From the NCBI GenBank assembly GCA_036186865.1, contig AP025069.1:18165447-18229446 (forward strand): a stretch of DNA of 64,000 nt. The letters run 5' to 3'. Made by a program: the position numbers and the translations under genes. The notes under the pieces are model-generated. The model saw only the letters and a list, made by a program, of their open reading frames with translations. It was not told the origin of the DNA and did no database searches. This document shows positions 55,888 to 64,000 of this stretch, piece after piece; positions within the stretch are counted from its first letter, which is position 1; every line of letters starts with the position of its first letter. Origin of the DNA: Eustoma russellianum (lineage: Eukaryota; Streptophyta; Magnoliopsida; Gentianales; Gentianaceae).

Positions 55888-58483
55888 ATGCCTCCCAGGA
55901 GAGATAACACAGGCAACTCTGGTAATGGACAGGAGAACCAGCCACCACAAGTGGTTTTACCCCAAGTACTCACTGATGCGCTGACGGTCATTGCACAAGG
56001 GTATGTGCAGCAGCATCAGCCTCCGCCTCCACCACCGCCGCAGCATAACATCAGGTTCTTTTATGGAGAGATGAGGAAGATGAGGGTGCCGGAGTTCGGT
56101 GGATGTACGGATCCTGAAGAGGCTCAGCATTGGTTGGCTGAGGTTGAGAAATGTTTCCGGCTGGTGCAAGTTCCGAATGAGATAAAAGTTGAGGTGGCCA
56201 CACCCCTTTTAAGTGGCAAGGCTGGCGAATGGTGGGAAGGAATGGTGTTGAGAATGACCCCACCAATCTCATGTACACAGTTTTGTGATGTTTTCCTGAA
56301 ATACTACGTACCGGAGACGGCGATCTTGGACAAGATAAGGGCGTTTGACAGACTGGAGCAAGGAAGGATGACTGTGTCGGAGTATGCAGATCGTTTTCAT
56401 GCCCTGGGTAAGTTTGCCCCTGCGATTATGTCTGATAATCGTCTTAAGATGACGAAGTTTGAGAGGGGCTTGGACTCGAGGATACAATCGGCGATAGTGA
56501 ATGCGGGGATGAAAACTTATGAGGATATGCTAGATGCGTGTTACCGTGTTGAGAGTGATTTTCGCCGAGTGGCGGCAAGAGCAGCTAGCATAGGAGGGGC
56601 TGATAGAGGCAAGAGGCCAAGGGAGGATGTGAGAGTTGGTGGAAGACTCGGACGTTGGGTCAAGATTCCGAAGAGAGGCCCAGTTCGAAATTTTCAGAGA
56701 CTGCCACCCCAGAATCAAGTAGCTCAGCAGGCGGTAGGAGTTTGTCCACATTGCAATAGGAATCACGTTGGAGAGTGTAGGAAAGTGGCTGGAGCATGTT
56801 TCCGATGCGGTCAAGTGGGTCACATGATTAGGGACTGCCCGGAGATGAAGAAAAATAATCCTGAAGAGGCGGCTCAGCAGCCGAGAGCGAAGCCTAGAGC
56901 AAATGCCCGTGTACATCTCATGACGGATACGGATGTGCAGGAGGCTACCGACGTAGTAGCAGGTGCGATTTTAGTAAATAAGGTACCTGCCAACGTGCTC
57001 TTTGATAGCGGCGCAAGCCACTCCTTCGTAGCAAAGAGATTCACTAAACACTTGAGTAGTCTGCCTGAGTGGTTAGAAACTCCGTATAGTGTTCAAGCGG
57101 CCGGAGATCAAATTATGGTGTCGTATCATCGGTACCGGGATTGTGAATTGGGGTTTGAAAGACAAACATTCCCTGCCACACTGATCCCTATTCAGATGTA
57201 TGACTTTGACGTCATATTAGGAATGGACTGGCTAGCCAAGAATCACGCCAATATTGATTGTCGGTTGAAGCAAGTGACAATCAAGAATGATAAGATGGAG
57301 GAGGTAATATTTCAGGGAGATGCAGAACGAAAGAAAGTCCCCAAGAAGGTATATGTGTCTGTCGCACAAGCACGCAAAGCATTGAGGAAGGGTGCTGAGG
57401 GATTCTTAGTGTATGCCATGGATGTTACTCAGGAGGTGTCGTCTATGGAGAAAATTCGAGTGGTCAATGAATTTCCTGACGTGTTTCCGGAAGATTTACC
57501 AGGAGTGCCACCTCCGAGAGAAGTTGAGTTTGAGATTAACTTGATCCCCGGTACTGAACCTATTTCTAAAGCTCCTTATAGAATGGCTCCGGCGGAATTG
57601 AGAGAGTTGAAGGAACAACTGCAGGAGTTACTAGACAAGAAGTTTATCCGACCTAGTGTGTCGCCTTGGGGAGCACCTGTGTTGTTTGTAAAGAAGAAAG
57701 ATGGTAGCATGAGGCTGTGTATTGATTATAGAGAGCTGAACAAAGTTACTATCAAGAATAAGTATCCCCTTCCACGAATTGAGGATTTATTTGATCAGCT
57801 CAAAGGTGCCAAGATCTTTTCGAAAATTGACCTTCGATCAGGATATCATCAGCTACGAGTGAAGGCCGAGGACATCGCAAAGACAGCCTTCCGCACAAGG
57901 TATGGCCACTATGAGTTTTTGGTGATGCCATTTGGATTAACCAATGCCCCCGCAGCTTTTATGGATCTTATGAATACCGTCTTTCGAGAGCAGTTGGATA
58001 AGTTTGTAGTGGTATTCATAGATGATATCCTTGTGTATTCTCCTGACGAGCAAACTCACACTGAGCATTTGAGAACTGTACTAGGCATTTTGAGGCAGAA
58101 ACAACTTTATGCAAAGTTTAGCAAGTGTGAGTTTTGGTTAAGAAGTGTGGCGTTCCTAGGCCACGTGATATCAGAAGAGGGGATTGCTGTGGACCCGAAG
58201 AAGGTGGAAGCTATAACTGAATGGCCTAGACCTACAAATGTCACCGAAGTGCGAAGTTTCTTGGGTCTAGCGGGTTATTACAGAAAATTTGTTGAGGGAT
58301 TCTCAAGAATTGCCGTACCTCTCAGTCGCCTTACACAGAAGAAGTCCAAGTTTGAGTGGACGGCGAAATGCGAGCAGAGTTTCACGGAGCTTAAAAAGAG
58401 ATTAACGACAGCTCCAGTATTAGGTCAACCCTCTGGAACGGATGGATTTGTGATTTATAGTGATGCGTCAAAGAACGGGTTAG
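55888..58483 (+). CDS. T2 gag-protease-RT, exon 1 of gag-pol
   Basis: ATG at 55888 (MPPRRDNTGN), the first long frame after the 280-nt leader. Gag core about residues 50-230 (PEFGGCTDPEEAQHWL, GKAGEWWEGM, RFHALGKFAP). Nucleocapsid knuckle CFRCGQVGHMIRDC at 304-317. Protease DSGASHSF with catalytic Asp 373. RT about 550-800 with LCIDYRELNK, FLVMPFGLTNAP and catalytic Asp 712-713 in VFIDDILVYS. RNase H begins at VIYSDAS (Asp 859). Uninterrupted over 865 codons. If the following intron is retained, the frame adds only the GT of its 5' splice site and stops at TAA (58489-58491), giving an 867-residue Gag-protease-RT with truncated RNase H. If spliced, the protein is 1480 residues. No frameshift separates gag and pol, so splicing is a plausible way to set their ratio (inference). 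Confidence 0.94.
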
Positions 58484-58553
58484 GTACGTAAATTATAGTA
58501 TAAGGTTATGATCTTATATACTCATTAAGTTTAGACTAACACCTTGTTTGTAG
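58484..58553 (+). other. putative spliceosomal intron in RNase H of T2 (70 nt)
   Basis: Starts GTACGTAAAT, close to the plant 5' splice consensus, and ends TTGTTTGTAG. Branch-point-like CTAAC at 58536-58540, 13 nt before the end. AT-rich as plant introns are. Removal joins LG to GCVLMQ, the expected RNase H sequence, without changing any residue. The frame inside hits TAA within the 5' splice site. T1 has a 68-nt intron at the same position and phase. Confidence 0.82.
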
Positions 58554-60400
58554 GTTGTGTTTTAATGCAAAACGAACGAGTCATCGCGTATGCCTCAAGA
58601 CAGCTAAAGCCTTATGAACAAAACTATCCCACACATGATCTTGAACTTGCCGCGGTTGTGTTCGCCTTGAAGATTTGGCGGCATTATTTGTATGGAGAGA
58701 AGTGCGCGGTATTCACGGACCATAAGAGTCTAAAGTATTTGTTCTCACAAAAGGAATTGAATATGAGGCAGCGGAGATGGTTGGAATTGCTAAAGGACTA
58801 TGACCTAACGATTCATTATCACCCGGGAAAGGCTAATAAGGTAGCCGACGCCTTAAGTACGAAGTCCAGCCATGCACGACAATCACCACTGGAAAGAGAG
58901 ATGGAGGAGTTTGGTTTAGATTTGATTGAATCCACGGTGAATGTTTTGACAGCCTTGACTATCACCCCGAGTTTGATTGATCGGATAAAGGAGGCACAGA
59001 AGAGAGATAAGGCTTTAAGTGAGATAATGGAAAGGGTGAAACATAGTCCAGTTGAAGGATTTCGGACTAAGGATGATGGGAGCTTATGGTTTAGGGAAAG
59101 ATTATGCGTGCCGGATGTTGACGAACTTAGGAAAGAAGTTTTGCAAGAAGCTCATAATTCAAGGTTATCGATACACCCCGGTAGCACCAAGATGTATAGA
59201 GATCTCAAGCGATATTATTGGTGGTCCGGGATGAAAAGACACATCGCGGAATTCATAGAGAGGTGTTTGGTGTGTCAACAAGTCAAGGCGGAACACCAAC
59301 GGCCCGGTGGATTGTTGATGCCGTTGGAGATTCCGGAATGGAAATGGGAACATGTCACAATGGATTTTGTAGCGGGTTTACCAAAGACAAGAAGTGGATG
59401 TGACATGATTTGGGTTATCGTGGATCGTTTAACAAAGTCTGCCCATTTCCTACCCGTTTCAAGTGAAGCACCTCTTGATAAATTAGTGAACTTGTATATG
59501 GACAGCATTGTTAGCTTGCATGGAGTCCCAGTAAGTATAGTATCCGACCGAGACTCACGATTCACATCTAAGTTTTGGACAGCATTCCAAGAAGCCATGG
59601 GTACAGAATTAAGGTTGAGTACGGCATATCATCCCCAAACTGATGGACAGTCCGAGCGGACAATTCAAACCTTGGAAGATATGCTAAGAGCTTGCGTGCT
59701 GGATTTCAAAGGGAGTTGGGACGGAATGGTAAAGCTGATGGAATTTTCTTATAACAATAGTTACCACAGCGCTATTGATATGGCTCCTTTTGAGGCTTTG
59801 TATGGAAGGAAATGTAGGTCTCCGATTTATTGGGACGAAGTGGGCGTGAGGACCATTACCGGACCTGAGCTATTAGAGAAAACGTTAGAGAAGGTGAAGG
59901 TCATTCGGGAAAGACTCAAGACGGCTCAGGACCGTAGCAAGAGTTGGGCAGATTCCAAACGACGACCATTGGATTTTGATGTGGGTGATAAAGTTTATTT
60001 GAAGGTATCACCTACGAAGGGCGTCATGAGGTTTGGAGTAAAAGGCAAGCTAAGCCCTCGTTTCATTGGTCCCTATGAAATACTTGAGAAGGTAGGAGCC
60101 TTGGCATATAGGTTGGCATTACCTCCGGTGTTGGCGCAAGTTCACAATGTATTCCATGTGTCACAATTGAGAAAGTACGTGGCGGATCCGAGTCATGTAC
60201 TTGAAGCTCAACCTTTGGAACTCAAGGATGACGTTACATATGAGGAAGTACCCGTGAAAATTGTGGACCGAAAGGATCAAGTGTTGAGGAAGCGAGTGAT
60301 CCCTTATGTAAAGGTTCAATGGAGCAATCACACGGAACGTGAAGCCACTTGGGAGCTCGAAGAACAAATGCGGGAGAAGTATCCTCAGCTCTTCAACTAA
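58554..60400 (+). CDS. T2 RNase H-integrase-chromodomain, exon 2 of gag-pol
   Basis: Opens with GCVLMQNERVIAYASRQLKP, the continuation of RNase H, then ELAAVVFALKIWRHYLYG and TDHKSLKYLF carrying the remaining active-site residues, and HYHPGKANKVADALS. Integrase: HHCC zinc region (HPGSTKMYRD, CLVCQQVK), catalytic core with MDFVAGLPK, IVSDRDSRF and TDGQSERTIQTLEDM (the DDE triad). The C-terminus (RKRVIPYVKVQW, EATWELEEQMREKYPQLF) is a Tekay-type chromodomain, thought to guide integration into heterochromatin by reading histone marks. Stop TAA at 60398-60400. The frame is intact over 615 codons. It has no start of its own in a plausible context, so it depends on splicing (or recoding) from exon 1. 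Confidence 0.94.
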
Positions 60401-60409
60401 GGTACGTAA

Positions 60410-60425
60410 GTTTCGAGGACGAAAC
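60410..60425 (+). promoter_or_regulatory. GTTTCG-AGGA-CGAAAC stem-loop upstream of the PPT (T2)
   Basis: Nine bases after the pol stop and just before the PPT; identical in T1 and NA. Confidence 0.75.
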
Positions 60426-60430
60426 TTTTT

Positions 60431-60445
60431 GTAAGGGGGGTGGAA
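60431..60445 (+). other. polypurine tract of T2
   Basis: GTAAGGGGGGTGGAA directly before the 3' LTR start TGTTAC. Confidence 0.9.
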
Positions 60446-63177
60446 TGTTACACCCCGTGACTTTTAAGCACGACTTTCAACACTCTAGGTCAACCTTAAG
60501 TGCAACTTAATTAATTATGTAGTTTACGAGACTTAGTTGCACAAAACATAGAAGAACAAAAGAAAGGGGTTAAAAGTAGAATTAAAAGAAACTAAGGGTA
60601 ATTACTTAAAAGGTCCCTACTAGGAGTTAAGGGAGTTACACCACACTTTGGTATAACTCCCCATTGGCCATAAGGGGGGGGACGGTTTTAACATCACAGA
60701 GAGAAGGAGAGAAAAAAAATCTGCAGGAGGAAAAGAGAAAGAGAAAGGAGAGGAAGAAGAAAGAGAGAAGAAGGAAAAGGAAGGGAGAAGACCAAACTAG
60801 GTGCAATCTTCACCGAAATTCTGCAGTAAAACCGTAAGAATAACTAGAAACCAAGGCAAGTAATCTTTCTATACGCTTTATGCAAATTTTATACCTTTGG
60901 CCCTATGTTCTTACAAAGAGAAAATATGAATCACACATTAGTATTCTTGTCTTGTCTATCATACATGCTTGTTATATGTAAGTCTTGTTGCTAATTGCGT
61001 AAAGACTTGTTCTTTGGGCCAAATTTCTGGAAAAGTTGTGCAGTACTTGTTGTTAGTCAACCATGCCCATGATAGTATATATGTTGATGTGTTTCTTGCC
61101 TTGCTCTACTCTTGTGTTGATTGTATACACTTAGATGTCGAGAGTAAGTGCAGGAAATTGAGGGATGAGTGATGATATTGTTGTAGTCTTGTTGGTTGGG
61201 TATTGTTGATGATAACTCTTGAAGGTGGTGAATGAATGAAGATTTAGTGTGGATCTTGTTAGACATTCAATAAGTGTCAATTCATGATTAGATGTATGTT
61301 AAGTGTGATGAATCTAGTTGTTAAGATGGATCTTTAAGTGTTGAATCTGGAAGGGTTGAAGAAGAAAGGAGTTGGGTGGAAGTTACTGCAGAAAAACTGC
61401 AGTTTGGCATCGTCAGAACACTTCGAACGCCTACATGAGGCGCTTCAAGTCACATTAGGCGCTTCATGTAGCGTTCCATGTGTCCAGGAGCTTTCCCGTA
61501 CAGAAAAACTGCAATTTAGAACCGTCAGAACACTTCGAACGCCTACATGAGGCGCTTCATGTCACATTAGGCGCTTCATGTGGTGTTCAATGTGTCCTGA
61601 ATCATCCCCGAACACTTCGAACGCCTACATGAGGCGCTTCATGTCCCCATTAGGCGCTTCAAGTGGTGTTCCAAGTGTTCTGGAAGTTTTTTTGACCCTA
61701 TAAGCACCCTATGTAAGTGTAGTAACTTTATACACTTCTTTTGAACATAAAATACAAGGGTATTTGAGGTATATTTGAGGTGTGGATGGTAAGTTGATCA
61801 AGTTAGAATAAGATTGAATCTTGAGTGAGTTTGTGACAAGAATGGGCTTGGAATAACACGACCATAAAGTGTGTGAGGTGCAAGGCCGTATGCTTGATAG
61901 GCATGATGTATGTGTGTGTGTTACATGTTGATATGAAGCTATTTGTGCATCCTGCATCATGACATGGGCACTTGCATTTGATTTGAGATATGTTTTGCAA
62001 AAGAACAAGAAAGGTTTAAAGTTTTCGAAAGACAAAATGGCTGCTGGTTGATCACAGGGTATAAAGAGTCACGTCTGCGAAAGCAGGGTATAAAGAGCGT
62101 GATCTGTGAATCAACAGCAGGGTATAAAGTATGTTATGGGGCCGTGGACCTATCAGCACGGAAAATGAAGTATTTTATGGGGCCGTGGACCTATCAGCAC
62201 GGATATATGATATATGTAATGGGGCCGTGGACCTATCAGCACGGAAAATGAAGTATTTTATGGGGCCGTGGACCTATCAGCACGGATATATGATATATGT
62301 AATGGGGCCGTGGACCTTTCAGCACGGATATATGTTATATGTAATGGGGCCGTGGACCTTTCAGCACGGATATATGATGGCTGTGGGCTGATCACCCACA
62401 GGGTATAAAGTTCTGCTACGCGAAGAATATGATATGTAAAGTGATGAAATGTTTTGTGAAATGGCATGCATGACATGTTTATGAAAGAAGACATATGCAT
62501 GGGTGTTGTGTGTGATTTTAAAGAAGTACATGCATCATGGTACACGAAGCATAAGACTTGACATGCAAGAAACGTGATTAGTTTATGACTTGCTTATGTG
62601 ATACGTTGTTTTAATGCATGTTGGTTCTCGTATCTGTGTTCACATATGTGCTTTATCTGTTTTGAGAAGTTCTTATTAAGATGCCATTTGCTAACCCGAG
62701 CACCTTTTTTTGGGCAATGTTTTATTCACTGGTGACTCGACGTGTGTGATTCCGTAAGGTGTATAGACGGGTTACTTGCTGGCGAAGTTTTCGCTAAGAA
62801 CAATCATTCTGTTCCTTTTCAGGTGAGCCTGAATATGAGTTGATATTTATCGAAGATGACGGCGAGTGGGCTCAATGGGACGATGGACAAGGGAATAGAT
62901 AGATGCTGGATTATTCTGTTTAAGTTTGGAGACTCATTGTTATTATGTTGTTCTAAAACTCTTGTTGGCTAGATGAACAAACAGTTTGTTTTTATTTCCG
63001 CTGCATTTTATGGATGTTTAATGACGATGAAGGTTTAAGTTTTATGACGTTTCCGCTGGTTTTAGTATCTTACCTTATGAAGAATGTACGCATGATCTGC
63101 TTGACGCTTCGTAGTTCTCGTAGTAGGCTACGGCGGGTGCACTGGTTCCGATAACGGTATCGGGCTGGGGCGCTACA
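60446..63177 (+). repeat. 3' LTR of T2 (2732 bp)
   Basis: Near-identical to 52875-55607. Contains the same repeat block (61412-61683), hairpin array (62041-62410) and U5 hairpin (about 63148-63163). Ends GCGCTACA before TSD CAACC. Confidence 0.95.
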
Positions 63178-63182
63178 CAACC
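63178..63182. other. target-site duplication CAACC, right copy (T2)
   Basis: Partner of 52870-52874; the E5 LTR continues with AAACGGATTTGG. Confidence 0.96.
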
Positions 63183-63312
63183 AAACGGATTTGGAGGCTT
63201 GAAAGGAAGGTGGTTGCTTGGCACCATTGTCCATCACATTCAAGGCTTGAGGGACGTTTGGAGAGTGAAGAAAGATCGGGACAACATCAACCTACGAACT
63301 ATATTCGTATCA
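63183..63312 (+). repeat. 5' LTR of E5, final 130 bp
   Basis: Matches 33039-33168 of E1 and ends TTCGTATCA. Together with 51563-52874 it gives a 1442-bp LTR, against 1440 in E1. Confidence 0.92.
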
Positions 63313-64000
63313 AGTGGTATCAGAGCTCTCGTTTATCTTCATCTCAAATATCTTTTCTTGTGTCATTTGCGTCATTCTTGTTCTTCTCATCCCCGTCTTC
63401 AAATCTTCATCTATTCATCCATTTTTTTGTGTCATTCTTGTTATTCTCAATCATTCAAAAAAAAAAAAGAAAAGGCTTCATCTTTTGCATCAATATTGAT
63501 CACCTATCGTTAAAGATCTCATCTTCATCACACTTAATCATAGGATCATTGTTGTTTGCGTTGAATAGGGTTTAACTCCATCTAAAATCAGCCCAAGGCC
63601 TAAAAGAAGATACCTTTGAGTCAAACACCTTGTTGTTATCGAAGCTTTTAATTAAATTTGCTTGTGTGATATTGAATACAAGTTTGTTTGTTTTGGTTGT
63701 ATTGGTATCCAAGGAAAATCTGTTTTCTACTACACATCCATACAAACACAAAAAGGACCATCTTTCCTCCATGTAAGCAGTATATTCAAGCATACACAAC
63801 GGATTCTTGAAAAAAAAGCAAACAAAGGTTGCATCAAGGCTGCTTTGAACGTCAAAAAAAAAAGGAAAAGAAAAGAAAAGAAAACGTGCACAAAAGCAAC
63901 AAAAAAAAAGTGCACAAAGAAAGGAAGAGAAAAGAAGTTCCTTTGAACAAAAATTCCATCTTTTTGCATCTACTATCCAACCCCAAAAACAACACACATA
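63313..64000 (+). other. E5 5' leader, cut by the window edge
   Basis: T/C-rich then A-rich untranslated leader. The last bases (AAAAACAACACACATA) match the start of the E1 leader at 26467-26482, so gag should begin about 0.5 kb further right. The ORFs here are low-complexity frames, not genes. Confidence 0.7.
63315..63326 (+). other. primer-binding site of E5
   Basis: TGGTATCAGAGC two bases after the LTR end, continuing TCTCG. It shows E5's LTR is a 5' LTR and that the element continues to the right. Confidence 0.88.

Larger units (their letters stand above)
52875..63177 (+). mobile_element. complete, young Tekay/Del-type Ty3/gypsy element T2 (10.3 kb)
   Basis: Two near-identical LTRs (2733 and 2732 bp), perfect TSD, tRNA-iMet PBS, gag-pol with all domains, pre-PPT stem-loop and PPT. 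Pol order protease-RT-RNase H-integrase-chromodomain marks a chromovirus; the RT and tail match the Tekay/Del clade (family knowledge). The only interruption of gag-pol is an intron-like 70 nt. By my reading the LTRs differ at three bases (near 53453, 54183 and 54296) and in one T run (eight versus seven). This is the one copy in the window that could still be mobile. Confidence 0.96.

Noticed and set aside
58484..58553. Programmed frameshift or stop-codon readthrough as the link between the two pol ORFs
   Set aside because: Readthrough would insert 70 nt of non-coding sequence into RNase H and change the frame; 70 is not a multiple of three, whereas intron removal gives exact family sequence.
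63199..63997. Several Ser/Phe- or Lys-rich ORFs on both strands
   Set aside because: They lie in the untranslated leader of E5 with homopurine/homopyrimidine bias; no domain, and E1's equivalent region is non-coding.

Overview
The window is plant nuclear DNA made almost entirely of LTR retrotransposons nested inside one another. I found no host gene, tRNA, rRNA or CRISPR array. The plant assignment rests on the element families: SIRE/Maximus-type Ty1/copia elements with 3-kb LTRs, Tekay/Del-type Ty3/gypsy chromoviruses with a C-terminal chromodomain, and CRM-clade chromoviruses whose pol reading frame runs into the LTR. Most primer-binding sites match the 3' end of plant initiator tRNA-Met (TGGTATCAGAG), and insertions carry 5-bp target-site duplications (TSDs). 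The species cannot be told from this sequence.

Layout, left to right. 1-6472: 5' half of a minus-strand SIRE-type element (A), with PBS and a 3.04-kb LTR. 6473-8247: part of an opposite-strand LTR of the same family (B), into which A jumped. 8248-13537: decayed 3' half of a Tekay element (T1), split by B. 13538-16395, resuming at 35692-37252: an internally deleted SIRE derivative (C, minus strand). 16396-35686: a Tekay-related gag-only element (NA) with 5.2-kb LTRs, inserted in C's LTR with TSD GGTTG. 25491-33168: a CRM-clade element (E1) inserted in NA's 3' LTR with TSD GTTAT; it holds an assembly gap and a garbled block. 37253-46381: a mosaic of broken, partly inverted CRM-clade pieces and LTRs. 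46382-48556: a minus-strand copia LTR with a PBS on one side and a PPT/RNase H on the other (F). 48557-51562: LTR, leader and gag start of another CRM element (E3) inserted in F. 51563-52874 and 63183-64000: LTR and leader of an E1-family element (E5) inserted in E3's gag. 52875-63177: a complete Tekay-type element (T2) inserted in E5's LTR with TSD CAACC.

T2 is the only element that looks functional. Its 2.73-kb LTRs differ by about three substitutions and one T-run indel, and its PBS, PPT and coding regions are intact. Its pol is split inside RNase H by a 70-nt segment with spliceosomal intron features. The decayed relative T1 has a 68-nt intron at exactly the same codon. Unspliced RNA would encode Gag-protease-RT; spliced RNA would encode the full 1480-residue Gag-Pol.

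The three Tekay-type LTR families (T1, NA, T2) also carry arrays of small hairpins in a similar zone of the LTR. Stem sequences differ between units while pairing is largely kept. They share a GTTTCG-AGGA-CGAAAC stem-loop just before the polypurine tract, and two of them have a hairpin at the end of U5. The intron and the hairpin arrays are the best candidates for undescribed biology here.
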